A stretch of DNA of 64,000 bases from Megasphaera stantonii (GTDB lineage: Bacteria > Bacillota > Negativicutes > Veillonellales > Megasphaeraceae): contig NZ_CP029462.1 in NCBI RefSeq assembly GCF_003367905.1, forward strand, positions 806,001 to 870,000. Direction: 5' to 3'. Below, one piece after another: positions 23,681-32,074 of the stretch. The position numbers and the translations under genes are program-made. The notes beneath the pieces were generated by a model, which searched no databases, was not told the DNA's origin, and was given only the letters and a program-made list of their open reading frames with translations. Position 1 is the first letter of the stretch. The number at the start of each line of letters is the position of its first letter.

Positions 23681-25030
23681 ATGAACAAATATCTTGAATC
23701 AGTTATCGAAGGCGTACGTACGAAATATGCTAACGAACCGGAATTCGTCCAGACCGTAGAAGAAGTATTGTCGTCTCTGGAACCGGTTGTAGAAAAACAT
23801 CCGGAATATGAAAAATTCGACTTGCTGAACCGCTTGGTCGTACCGGAAAGACAATTCACCTTCCGCGTCGTATGGCAGGACGATGCCGGCAACTATCATA
23901 CGAATACAGGCTACCGCTTCCAGTTTAACGGCGCAATCGGGCCGTACAAAGGCGGTCTTCGCTTCCAGAAAAACGTATATCCCGGCATCATTAAATTCCT
24001 GGGCTTCGAACAGATCTTCAAAAACGCCTTGACGGGCCTCCCGATCGGCGGCGCAAAAGGCGGTGCGGACTTCGACCCGACAGGCAAATCCGACGCAGAA
24101 ATCATGCGTTTCTGCCAGAGCTTCATGCAGGGCCTCTATCGCTACATTGGTCCCGACATCGACGTTCCTGCTGGTGATATGGGCGTTGGCGGCCGTGAAA
24201 TCGGCTACCTCTTCGGCGAATACCGCCGCTTAAAGGGCGCATTTGAAAACGGCGTATTGACGGGCAAGGGCTTCAGCTTCGGCGGCTCCCTCATTCGTCC
24301 GGAAGCAACGGGCTACGGCGCCGTATACTTCTTGGAAAACGTCCTGAAAGACGACGGCCAGGATATCAAAGGCAAGACCATTGCCGCTGCCGGCTTCGGC
24401 AACGTAACCTGGGGCATCTGCAAAAAAGCTACGGAATTGGGCGCTAAAGTCGTTACGCTGTCCGGTCCTGACGGATACATCTATGATCCCGATGGCGTCG
24501 CTACGGAAGAAAAGATCGAGTACTTGTTAGAAATGCGCAACAGCGGCCGCAACCGCGTACAGGATTATGCGGATAAATTCGGCGTAGAATTCTTCCCGGG
24601 CGAAAAACCGTGGGGCAGAAAAGTCGACATCGTTATGCCGTCTGCTATGCAGAACGACGTTCATATGGAACAGGCAAAACAGATCGCGGCCAACAAGGTT
24701 CGCTACTACATCGAAGTCGCCAACATGCCTACGACGAACGACGCATTGAAATACTTAATGGAACAGAAAGACATGATCGTAGCTCCGTCCAAAGCTGTTA
24801 ACGCCGGCGGCGTAGCCGTATCGGCCCTCGAAATGAGCCAGAACAGCGAACGTCTCGTTTGGACGGCTGAAGAAGTCGACGCACGTCTCCACCAGATCAT
24901 GAATACGATTTACAACAACTGCAAAGACGCAGCAGCTCGCAACGGCTTAGGCTACAACCTCGTCGCCGGCGCCAACATCGCTGGTTTCGAACGCGTTGCC
25001 GACGCAATGCTCGCTCAAGGCGTATTCTAA
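23681..25030 (+). CDS. gdhA: Glutamate dehydrogenase (probably NADP-dependent)
   Basis: Converts 2-oxoglutarate and ammonium to glutamate; this is the main anaerobic ammonium-assimilation route in many rumen and gut bacteria. The 449 residues include the substrate region GPYKGGLRFQ, the catalytic segment LPIGGAKGGADFDPTGKSDA and the Rossmann motif AAGFGNVTWG near residue 245. I start at the ATG after GAGGTGA, since the frame's extra 12 upstream codons include that binding site. Length and sequence match the small hexameric family. The cofactor is inferred from the family, not proven. Confidence 0.96.
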   Translation: MNKYLESVIEGVRTKYANEPEFVQTVEEVLSSLEPVVEKHPEYEKFDLLNRLVVPERQFTFRVVWQDDAGNYHTNTGYRFQFNGAIGPYKGGLRFQKNVYPGIIKFLGFEQIFKNALTGLPIGGAKGGADFDPTGKSDAEIMRFCQSFMQGLYRYIGPDIDVPAGDMGVGGREIGYLFGEYRRLKGAFENGVLTGKGFSFGGSLIRPEATGYGAVYFLENVLKDDGQDIKGKTIAAAGFGNVTWGICKKATELGAKVVTLSGPDGYIYDPDGVATEEKIEYLLEMRNSGRNRVQDYADKFGVEFFPGEKPWGRKVDIVMPSAMQNDVHMEQAKQIAANKVRYYIEVANMPTTNDALKYLMEQKDMIVAPSKAVNAGGVAVSALEMSQNSERLVWTAEEVDARLHQIMNTIYNNCKDAAARNGLGYNLVAGANIAGFERVADAMLAQGVF

Positions 25031-25046
25031 AAACATACTCCAACAT

Positions 25047-25084
25047 AAAAAATACTGTGCAGCTTCGGCTGCACAGTATTTTTT
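25047..25084. terminator. Bidirectional terminator between convergent gdhA and the M20 gene
   Basis: A perfect 17-base inverted repeat (25047-25063 and 25068-25084) around a TTCG tetraloop, with six A at one end and six T at the other. It can stop transcription from both directions. Confidence 0.95.
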
Positions 25085-25105
25085 ATGTCCTGGTAACGGA
25101 CGATG

Positions 25106-26272
25106 TTACAGAGTATGCTTTTTAAAGTCGTCTTGCACGGCCCGGCGCAATCCTTCATTTTCCAAGAGCTTAAATACGATGCGGCCCATAATTTCCGCCC
25201 CCTGGGCGATAACCGGCTCGATAGCTTTATTTTTTACGGCGTCGGCAATTTGTACGGAATGTTCCGGATAATACGTATCTCCCATGGCCAGGCACAGATG
25301 AAGCGCCGGACATTGATGGCTGATATTGCCGATGTCCGAGCTCTGGCACTCTTCCGTATCGGTAAAGGGAATGCCCATTTCACGCAGCACCGACCGCGAT
25401 ACTTCCGTCGCCGCTTCATTCCAAACCATATTGTCAAATTCATATCCCATCTGCGTCACTTCATACGTCGTTTCTGTCGCAATGGCCGCCCCTTCGAAGC
25501 ATTTCATGATTTTAGCAATGACTTCGTTTAAATACGGCCGATCGCTGTGACGAACGCAGCATTCAAGCTCTGCATAGTCCGGCACGACGTTCGACGCCGT
25601 GCCGCCGTTGACGAGATACACGCCAATCCGCGTTTCTGGCCGCACGTGCTGGCGCAGCATGTCGATAGCGTGAATCGCCAGCATCGCGCCGTTCAAGGCG
25701 TTGCGGCCATTCCAGGGGCTGCTCGCCGCGTGAGCCGTTTGCCCATGAAAGGCGACGCGATAATCGCTAAGAGCCAAGAAATGAGAGTTAGCCATCGTCT
25801 TATCGGGCATGACGTGCGTCATCATCGCTAAATCGTAGTCGTGAAAGATCCCCTGCTCGCACATGGCGACCTTGCCGCCCCGCAGCTCTTCGTCAGGCGT
25901 ACCGATGAGGTCAACCTGTACGGGAAGATCAGCCATATCCCAAAAAGCGGCCGCCGCCAGAAAGCTCATAGCCCCATTTGCCGAGTGGCCGCATCCATGG
26001 CCGATTTCCGGCAGGGCGTCATATTCGGCCAGAAGAGCCACTTTCAAAACCGGGTTGGAAACCTTCCGTACCGTCGCCTTAAACGCCGTCGGCAAACCGG
26101 CAAACTGCTCCGTCACCTCCATGCCCAGGGCACGGCAGGCTTCGACATAGGCCGCGCAGGCATGATATTCTTCGCCCGACAGCTCCGGGTCGTCGGCAAT
26201 GCGGTAATTTAAAGAAAAAGCTTGCGGACCATATTTCTGCACGCTTTGTGCAAACTGATTTATGAAAGACAT
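25106..26272 (-). CDS. M20-family amidohydrolase/peptidase
   Basis: A 388-residue zinc-dependent hydrolase of the M20 family, which cleaves N-acyl or aminoacyl amides. Metal-site motifs are LLAEYDALPEIGHGCGHSAN near residues 85-105 and GTPDEELRGG near 140. The dimerisation (lid) domain lies in the middle. It resembles the AbgB/aminobenzoyl-glutamate or N-acyl amino acid hydrolase group, but the substrate cannot be read. It is the last gene of an operon with an AEC permease and a nitrilase-family enzyme, 23 bases after the permease. Confidence 0.88.
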   Translation of the reverse strand: MSFINQFAQSVQKYGPQAFSLNYRIADDPELSGEEYHACAAYVEACRALGMEVTEQFAGLPTAFKATVRKVSNPVLKVALLAEYDALPEIGHGCGHSANGAMSFLAAAAFWDMADLPVQVDLIGTPDEELRGGKVAMCEQGIFHDYDLAMMTHVMPDKTMANSHFLALSDYRVAFHGQTAHAASSPWNGRNALNGAMLAIHAIDMLRQHVRPETRIGVYLVNGGTASNVVPDYAELECCVRHSDRPYLNEVIAKIMKCFEGAAIATETTYEVTQMGYEFDNMVWNEAATEVSRSVLREMGIPFTDTEECQSSDIGNISHQCPALHLCLAMGDTYYPEHSVQIADAVKNKAIEPVIAQGAEIMGRIVFKLLENEGLRRAVQDDFKKHTL

Positions 26273-26295
26273 ATATACACCTATTTCCTATAAAT

Positions 26296-27258
26296 TTATA
26301 GAACGTACTGAATCAAGAACATATACGACGGAATCACGATAAGCCCCAATACTACCGTGATAAAGCTGATCTCCGTAGCATACTTCACATCAGCTCCAAC
26401 CGCCTTGGCGACGACGGTCATCTGCGTCATAGCCGGCATACTGGCCTGCATTGTAAACACCTGAGCCGACATCGGTGTAACAGACACAAAGGGAAGCAAG
26501 GCCAATACGCACAGCGGGCAAACGATAAACCGCCCCGCCAGAGCCCCTATCAAGTCGCGATCCCACTGTACGCTGCGCAGCGGCAGCGAACTCATTTCAA
26601 TGCCGATGACGATAAGAGACAGCGGCGTCGCCAGATTTCCTACGTACTGGAAAGATACGTGAAGGAATTCAGGCAGCTTGATGTCGGCCATAATCAACGC
26701 CAGGCCAATGAGAAAGGCCACCAGCGGAGGCGAAAACACCTTTTTGACAGTCTGCAGCGAAAATAAGGGCATATTTCCCTGTCCGCCCGTGCTGTCGTTG
26801 ACGATGTGATAAATCCCCAAGGTCCAGAACATCGTCGTATTCGCCATATAATACAGCATGACCGAAGGCACGCTCTGCGTACCGAATAAGGCCAGGTTAA
26901 CGGGAAGGCCGATGAAGATCGTATTGGCGACAAAAAAGCAGGTAATAAAGATGCCCTGCCGCTCCCTGCGTATGTGCAGCGCCGCAGCTGCCGCCCGGCC
27001 CACGACGTAGGCCAGTAGGATAGACAAAAAGGGCAGAGCCAAATCCGGCGCAATCCGCAGCAGCGAATCATGTGTAAAATCCCGCTCCAACTGGCAAATC
27101 ATGAACAACGGCAAGGCGACCTTCATGATAAGCCGGGTCAATATTGCGCTGGTATCCGGTCCAAACCACCCTTTCTTCGACAACACAAAACCGATGCCAA
27201 TCATAAACAATATTTCAAAAATACCCTGCAGCCCATGAAGCACAGCTTCCACTATCAA
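26296..27258 (-). CDS. AEC-family (auxin efflux carrier type) permease
   Basis: A 320-residue membrane protein with about ten hydrophobic segments, of the AEC family that in bacteria moves organic and amino acids. The motifs VALPLFMICQLERDF near the N terminus and SLIVIGIEMSSLPLR in the second half fit the two-bundle fold. The start is TTG, preceded by GGGAG at proper spacing. It lies 12 bases after the nitrilase gene and 23 before the M20 gene, so it may carry their substrate or product. Confidence 0.85.
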   Translation of the reverse strand: MIVEAVLHGLQGIFEILFMIGIGFVLSKKGWFGPDTSAILTRLIMKVALPLFMICQLERDFTHDSLLRIAPDLALPFLSILLAYVVGRAAAAALHIRRERQGIFITCFFVANTIFIGLPVNLALFGTQSVPSVMLYYMANTTMFWTLGIYHIVNDSTGGQGNMPLFSLQTVKKVFSPPLVAFLIGLALIMADIKLPEFLHVSFQYVGNLATPLSLIVIGIEMSSLPLRSVQWDRDLIGALAGRFIVCPLCVLALLPFVSVTPMSAQVFTMQASMPAMTQMTVVAKAVGADVKYATEISFITVVLGLIVIPSYMFLIQYVL

Positions 27259-27270
27259 TCCATCTCCCTC

Positions 27271-28056
27271 TTATGTCAAGTCGTATAGCCCAGGCTGTCG
27301 GTCATGAAATATATTGATACGGCTTCGAATATCGGTGACGCTGTCCAAGTCGATATCCGTGCAAAGCATCTCTTCGCCGTCTCCCCCCTGCGCCAAGACA
27401 TTCCCCCACGGGTCGATAATCATCGAATGGCCGCCGAACTGCATGGAATCCGTACTGCCGCAGCTGTTGACCGCCACGATGAACAGCTGGTTTTCAATCG
27501 CTCTGGCCTGATTCAATATGCACCAGTGATCCACGCGGGACGCCGGCCAGGCCGCCGGCACAAAAATAATCTGCGCCCCCGTCAGCGTCGCCATCCGCAC
27601 CCATTCGGGAAAACGGACATCATAACAAATCACGGCAGCCATGGGAATGCTATCCAAGGAAAACGCGCAGCCCTTTGTTCCCGGCGTAAATTTTTCATCT
27701 TCATGGCCCGGCGCAAATAAATGCACCTTGTCATACGAGCTGACAATACGGCCGCTGCGATCTGCCACGTACATCGTATTATACAGCTTACCTTCCCGAC
27801 GGACAGCTGCAGAACCGCCGACAATATGAACGCCGAACCGAGCCGCTGACTCTGATAAGAAGGCCTGCGTCCGCCGCCCGTCCTCATCGGCCAATTCACG
27901 GATATTGTCGGGATAAAAGGACGTATTCCACATTTCCGGCAGTACGATAATATCGGGCCGCTCCTGTGCAGCGTTTCGTATCCAGTCTTCTACTTGCTTA
28001 TAATTATGCTCTACATCCCCCAGCCGCAGAGACATCTGAGCCGCTGCAATCTTCAT
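27271..28056 (-). CDS. Carbon-nitrogen hydrolase (nitrilase superfamily, omega-amidase-like)
   Basis: A 261-residue amidase with the Glu-Lys-Cys triad in place: E41 (VLPEMWNT), K110 (YDKVHLF) and C144 (VICYDVRFPEW). The length and the DVRFPEW segment are closest to the omega-amidase/YafV group that hydrolyses 2-oxoglutaramate-type amides. It is first in the operon with the permease and M20 hydrolase. A two-step amide or conjugate salvage route is plausible but inferred. Confidence 0.88.
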   Translation of the reverse strand: MKIAAAQMSLRLGDVEHNYKQVEDWIRNAAQERPDIIVLPEMWNTSFYPDNIRELADEDGRRTQAFLSESAARFGVHIVGGSAAVRREGKLYNTMYVADRSGRIVSSYDKVHLFAPGHEDEKFTPGTKGCAFSLDSIPMAAVICYDVRFPEWVRMATLTGAQIIFVPAAWPASRVDHWCILNQARAIENQLFIVAVNSCGSTDSMQFGGHSMIIDPWGNVLAQGGDGEEMLCTDIDLDSVTDIRSRINIFHDRQPGLYDLT

Positions 28057-28107
28057 ATCTGTCCCTTCTTTCTACTGTATATTTTTGATAACATCTCGCC
28101 ATAAATC

Positions 28108-28136
28108 ATTATAATAGAAATATAAGAGAAACACAA
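28108..28136 (-). promoter_or_regulatory. Candidate promoter of the nitrilase operon
   Basis: On the minus strand TTGTGT (28131-28136), 17 bases, consensus TATAAT (28108-28113), about 50 bases before the nitrilase ATG. Confidence 0.6.
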
Positions 28137-28196
28137 TATCCGATTGTATGAGAGCCTGCGGCAACAAAACGAAACATCCCCTATCCTTGCCGGGGC

Positions 28197-28225
28197 TTGA
28201 AAAAAGGACTGTATATTGATATAGT
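28197..28225 (+). promoter_or_regulatory. Promoter of ybaK and the uracil-DNA glycosylase gene
   Basis: TTGAAA (28197-28202), 17 bases, TATAGT (28220-28225), about 30 bases before the ybaK ATG. It is divergent from the nitrilase promoter. Confidence 0.7.
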
Positions 28226-28256
28226 AAAATGAATAGCATATGAGAGAAGGGATAGT

Positions 28257-28769
28257 ATGGCTAAAACGAAAAAGACCAACGTCATGCGCATTTTAGATAA
28301 ACAAAAAATTTTCTATACAACGAAAGCTTATGAATATTCTGAAGACGACCTGTCCGGCGTTCACGCCGCCGCCGAGCTCGGCATGGATCCGGCTCAGGTA
28401 TTCAAAACGCTGGTAGGCCAAGGAAACAAGACAGGACCCGTCGTATTCTGCATTCCCAGCAACAAGGAGCTCGATTTAAAGAAGGCCGCATCCTGCAGCG
28501 GCAATAAATCGGTTCAGCTGCTCCACGTCAAAGATCTGCTCGGCTTGACGGGATACATCCGCGGCGGCTGCTCCCCTATCGGTATGAAAAAGCAGTTTCC
28601 TACATATATCGACGAGTCAGCCCTGCAGTACGAAGCCGTCAGCCTCAGCGCCGGCATGCGGGGACAGCAGGTCCTCGTAGCGCCGCAGGACGTCGCTCAG
28701 TTGATTCACGCAGAATTCCATCAGCTCACGATGAAGGACATTACATTGACGGAAGGAAGAGTACGATGA
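28257..28769 (+). CDS. ybaK: Cys-tRNA(Pro) deacylase YbaK/EbsC
   Basis: A 170-residue trans-editing enzyme that clears Cys-tRNA(Pro) formed by prolyl-tRNA synthetase. Family motifs are DPAQVFKTLVGQGNKTGPVV near residue 45, the lysine-containing IPSNKELDLKKAA and GYIRGGCSPIGMKKQFPTYI near residue 100. The ATG follows GAAGGGA. Its last bases overlap the start of the next gene (ATGA), so the two are co-translated. Confidence 0.93.
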   Translation: MAKTKKTNVMRILDKQKIFYTTKAYEYSEDDLSGVHAAAELGMDPAQVFKTLVGQGNKTGPVVFCIPSNKELDLKKAASCSGNKSVQLLHVKDLLGLTGYIRGGCSPIGMKKQFPTYIDESALQYEAVSLSAGMRGQQVLVAPQDVAQLIHAEFHQLTMKDITLTEGRVR

Positions 28770-29425
28770 CAGACAAAGAAATGGAACCTTGGCTGCATGA
28801 ACTCATGCAGTGTTCACAATGCGAATTGCGTCACGAAGGCAACCGCGGCCCGACGCGATACTCCGGCGACCCGGCATCGCCCCTCATGTTCGTCGGCGAA
28901 GGACCTGGCGGTGTGGAAGATGAGTACGGCGTGCCCCTTGTCGGCCCATCGGGACAGCTGCTGGACAAAGCCCTGTGGAGCGTAGGACTGACGCGCGACC
29001 ACGTCTACGTTACGAATATTGTCAAATGCCGCCCCAAGAACAACCGGACGCCGACGCTGGAGGAAGGAAAGCGCTGTGCCAACATCCATCTCCTCCGTGA
29101 AATCGAAATGGTACAGCCGAAGGTCATCGTCTGCCTAGGAAAGGTCGCCTTTCAGTATTTCTACGGAAAAACAGCCAGCATTATGCGCAACCGCGGCATC
29201 TGGTTCAACTATCACGGCATTCCCGTCATGCCGACGTATCATCCGGCCTTTTTGCTGCGCCAAACCGGCAAAGACCTCGTAGAATCTAAATGGCAGGTAT
29301 ACTACGATTTTAAGGCCGCCGTAGACAAAGCCAAGGAAGCCATGCCGGACTATGTATACCAAAGCCCGGAAAAGCCCAACCTGATGGAGCAATTCGAAGA
29401 CCTCCATAAATCCCGCCATTTTTAA
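28766..29425 (+). CDS. Family 4 uracil-DNA glycosylase (4Fe-4S)
   Basis: A 219-residue base-excision enzyme removing uracil from DNA. Motif 1 is GEGPGGVEDEYGVPLVGPSG and motif 3 reads MPTYHPAFLLR near residue 155. Four cysteines at 16, 19, 88 and 104 (VKCRPKNNRTPTLEEGKRC) match the iron-sulfur ligands of the family. Motif 1 has GEGPG where many members have GEAPG. It overlaps ybaK by four bases. The C-terminal 25 residues are not conserved in an obvious way. Confidence 0.92.
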   Translation: MTDKEMEPWLHELMQCSQCELRHEGNRGPTRYSGDPASPLMFVGEGPGGVEDEYGVPLVGPSGQLLDKALWSVGLTRDHVYVTNIVKCRPKNNRTPTLEEGKRCANIHLLREIEMVQPKVIVCLGKVAFQYFYGKTASIMRNRGIWFNYHGIPVMPTYHPAFLLRQTGKDLVESKWQVYYDFKAAVDKAKEAMPDYVYQSPEKPNLMEQFEDLHKSRHF

Positions 29426-29512
29426 CCGACTGCAGCACACGCCCCTTTATATCCCTCCGATGTGAAGAGGCGTATGTTATACCGCGAATACAGATGAGCC
29501 CTACCTTATCTC

Positions 29513-29542
29513 TGGACAGCAAAGATAGCCCTATCATATAAT
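29513..29542 (+). promoter_or_regulatory. Promoter of the AAA-ATPase gene
   Basis: TGGACA (29513-29518), 18 bases, consensus TATAAT (29537-29542), 32 bases before the ATG. Confidence 0.65.
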
Positions 29543-29573
29543 GAATGCAAAGGATATTCGGGAGGTGAAATAC

Positions 29574-31241
29574 ATGAGCACAGCGATGCCCATCGGCGTT
29601 GATGACTTTAAAAAAGTACGGGAAAACTATTACTTTGTAGATAAGACGGATTTTATTCGGCAATTGATAGATTCGCATAGTGACGTAACATTGATTACAC
29701 GTCCCCGGCGTTTTGGGAAAACGCTGACCATGAGCATGTTAGAGTATTTCTTTTCCATTGATCGGAAGAAAGAAAGCCAAGGCTTGTTTTCGGGATTATC
29801 GGTAGAAAAAAGTGGGACGGCGTACATGAAACATCTTGGCGCGCATCCCGTTATCTTCATATCGTTAAAAAATGTATCAGGCGACACATGGGAAAGTATC
29901 GTTAAGAGTCTGGGCTTTGCGTTAGCCGATTTGTATAGAAGTTTTAACTATCTGTCTCAAAGTGCGGTTGTAGACGACTCATTAAAAATTTATCTTCAAA
30001 AAGTCATATATGAGAATGCTACGCAGGATGAATTGGCTGTTTCTTTATTGAGATTGACTACAATGCTGCATCAGCATTATGGAAAACCAGTGATTCTGCT
30101 TATAGATGAATACGATGCGCCAATACAGCAGGCTTGGGAACGGGGATTTTACGGCGAATGTATTCGGTTTATGCGGCAATTTTTAGGCAGCGCTTTAAAG
30201 ACAAATGCATCATTAGATTTTGCGGTTCTAACAGGCGTACTTCGTATTGCCAAAGAAAGTATTTTCAGCGGCCTGAATAACCTAGATGTCTGCTCTGTCC
30301 TGCGCGATAAATACAGTACGGTCTTCGGATTTACGCCGGAAGAAGTCGCTAAATTAACGGAAGATATAGGCAAATCAGAAGTACTGCCGGAACTGAAACA
30401 GTGGTACGACGGCTATCGCTTTGGCAGCAGTGAAATATATAATCCCTTATCGGTCATCAGCTACATCGATAACCAATGCCTCCCTCGGCCCTACTGGATG
30501 AATACGTCCAATAACAGTATCCTGCGCGAGCTAGTTTCCCACGCCGATTACTTACAAATCAAGGCGCTGCGTGGACTCCTCCATGATACACCCGTTTCTG
30601 TCAGCTTGAATGAAGGCGTGATCTATGACCAGATTGGAAAAGACCGAAGCGCCTTATATACCATGCTGCTTACAACAGGGTATTTGACCGTATCGGAAAA
30701 TATCCCGACGAGCTACGACCGCTACTTACTGCGCATTCCCAATGAAGAAATCAAACGGGTATACAGCATGGAAATCCTGAATACCATCGTAGAAGGAATG
30801 GATCGGGACACCTTCGACGGTTTATTTGATTTGCTGTTTACCGGCCAGAGCGAAGACTTTGCGTACCTGCTGCAAAAAATATTGCTGCGGTTTGCCAGCA
30901 CCTATGATACGGCAAATAAAGAAAGCTTTTATCACGGCTTCATGTTGGGCATGGCCGCTCTGTTTTTAGGCCGAAATTATACGGTCGAATCGAATAGAGA
31001 AAGCGGCTACGGCCGGTTTGATCTCGCAATTTTCCCCAAAGATACAAATAAAGCCGGCGTCTTGATGGAGTTTAAAGCCACCAACAGCGAAGCGCAGCTG
31101 GAAGATAAAGCCGACGAAGCGCTGCGGCAGATTGAGGGAAGGCAGTACGGGACAGAATTTGAAAAACGGGGAGTTTCAAAAGTCTGGAAATACGGCATTG
31201 CCTTCTGCGGCAAGCAAATTCATGTAAAAATGAAAATATAA
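29574..31241 (+). CDS. AAA-ATPase with C-terminal PD-(D/E)XK-like domain
   Basis: A 555-residue protein of the AAA-ATPase-like/DUF1703 family that is expanded in anaerobic gut bacteria. The P-loop reads TRPRRFGKTLT (residues about 41-51) and Walker B is LLIDEYDAPI near residue 178. The C-terminal GRFDLAIF and VLMEFKA (near 480-500) form a PD-(D/E)XK nuclease signature. The frame extends 11 codons upstream, but GGGAGGTGAA directs the start chosen here. No cellular role is established; mobile or defence-related functions have been suggested for the family. It is single, with its own promoter and terminator, and appears intact. Confidence 0.85.
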   Translation: MSTAMPIGVDDFKKVRENYYFVDKTDFIRQLIDSHSDVTLITRPRRFGKTLTMSMLEYFFSIDRKKESQGLFSGLSVEKSGTAYMKHLGAHPVIFISLKNVSGDTWESIVKSLGFALADLYRSFNYLSQSAVVDDSLKIYLQKVIYENATQDELAVSLLRLTTMLHQHYGKPVILLIDEYDAPIQQAWERGFYGECIRFMRQFLGSALKTNASLDFAVLTGVLRIAKESIFSGLNNLDVCSVLRDKYSTVFGFTPEEVAKLTEDIGKSEVLPELKQWYDGYRFGSSEIYNPLSVISYIDNQCLPRPYWMNTSNNSILRELVSHADYLQIKALRGLLHDTPVSVSLNEGVIYDQIGKDRSALYTMLLTTGYLTVSENIPTSYDRYLLRIPNEEIKRVYSMEILNTIVEGMDRDTFDGLFDLLFTGQSEDFAYLLQKILLRFASTYDTANKESFYHGFMLGMAALFLGRNYTVESNRESGYGRFDLAIFPKDTNKAGVLMEFKATNSEAQLEDKADEALRQIEGRQYGTEFEKRGVSKVWKYGIAFCGKQIHVKMKI

Positions 31242-31252
31242 GCACGATAGCA

Positions 31253-31280
31253 GCCCTAGCCAGTATCGGCTAGGGCCTTT
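31253..31280 (+). terminator. Rho-independent terminator after the AAA-ATPase gene
   Basis: A perfect nine-base inverted repeat (31253-31261 and 31268-31276) with a six-base loop, followed by CTTTT, 11 bases after the stop. Confidence 0.85.
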
Positions 31281-31370
31281 TGCAATTAATGAAAAATGTC
31301 AAAATCTGTGCTGTTAGGGTTAATATATTGTTGGAGATTACTAATCCACGCGGCGCATACAATACGGGAT

Positions 31371-31655
31371 ATGGCAGAAACAGCCGCTATCAAGTATGCC
31401 TATATGTTAAGTTTAGCGATTAGTACAGGTGATGATCCAGAAGCCGATATACAGACCGACCTTTCGACGACAAAACAAAAGCCAAAAGCTACTGCACAGT
31501 CTTCTGCCCCGATGCAATCAGTAAGAAAGAAACAACCACTGAAATGTGCCGATTGCGGAGCAACAATCAGCGATAAAGTCAGTAGTTATTCTCAAAAGCA
31601 ATTCGGACGTCCCCTATGTATCCGGTGTCAGCATCAAGTATCTCATATTGCATAA
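31371..31655 (+). pseudogene. Remnant of a phage-type recombination protein with zinc ribbon
   Basis: The frame is open from 31296, but sense appears only from about 31371 (MAETAAIKYAYMLSLAISTG). That stretch and the following DDPEADIQTD resemble the end of ERF-type phage single-strand annealing proteins. A low-complexity linker and a C-terminal zinc ribbon follow (KCADCGATIS near residue 63 and LCIRCQ near 87). The N-terminal core of such a protein is missing and there is no clear binding site. I read it as a decayed prophage fragment. The family call rests on pattern memory and is uncertain. Confidence 0.4.
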
Positions 31656-31764
31656 TCTTAGAATAAAAATCCGTTTTATGTAAACTTTATGTATTGTTAA
31701 AAAAGTTCATATAAATTAAATATCTTCAAAATAAGGTGCCAAAAAGCTCTTTTTTATAAAATAT

Positions 31765-31791
31765 GGCCTCATGGAAAACACCCATGAGGCC
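31765..31791 (-). terminator. Terminator downstream of tRNA-Gly
   Basis: Perfect ten-base arms (31765-31774 and 31782-31791) with a seven-base loop. On the minus strand they are followed by ATATTTTAT. It lies 14 bases after the tRNA 3' end. Nothing else is seen in 31656-31805. Confidence 0.75.
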
Positions 31792-31805
31792 AGTTTCTAT
31801 CTGTA

Positions 31806-31879
31806 TGGAGCGGATGAAGGGGATCGAACCCTCGTACCAAGCTTGGGAAGCTCGTATTCTACCACTGAATTACACCCGC
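31806..31879 (-). tRNA. tRNA-Gly (anticodon CCC)
   Basis: A full cloverleaf can be drawn: acceptor GCGGGTG pairing with CATCCGC, a T arm around GGGTTCGATCCCC, and the anticodon stem CGAGC/GCTTG with loop TTCCCAA, so the anticodon is CCC. The discriminator base is T, as in bacterial glycine tRNAs, and CCA is encoded. It reads GGG codons. The gene is single, with its own promoter and terminator. Confidence 0.95.
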
Positions 31880-31897
31880 ATGTTATGGTACTTATTA

Positions 31898-31927
31898 AGT
31901 ATATCAAATACACGAGCCCTTTGTAAA
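31898..31927 (-). promoter_or_regulatory. Promoter of tRNA-Gly
   Basis: On the minus strand TTTACA (31922-31927), 18 bases, TATACT (31898-31903), about 19 bases before the tRNA 5' end. Confidence 0.75.
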
Positions 31928-32031
31928 GAGATTAGAGCTGAAAATATGATAAAATCCCAGGCACGGCCTCCGTCATGTTACTGTTTTGTTACAGTTTCGC
32001 CTCTTCTCTATTCCTAAGGCAGACTTTATGT

Positions 32032-32037
32032 TATAAT
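32032..32037 (+). promoter_or_regulatory. -10 box of the secreted-protein gene
   Basis: A consensus TATAAT lies 37 bases before the ATG at 32075. No convincing -35 box is present at 17 or 18 bases, so this is a partial promoter call. Confidence 0.4.
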
Positions 32038-32074
32038 GCATTCACAAGGATTTTAGAAAGGATAGTGATATGCT

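Noticed and set aside
28141-28196. A small gene or RNA between the nitrilase and ybaK promoters
   Set aside because: The stretch is short and carries no stem or frame of note beyond the two divergent promoters.
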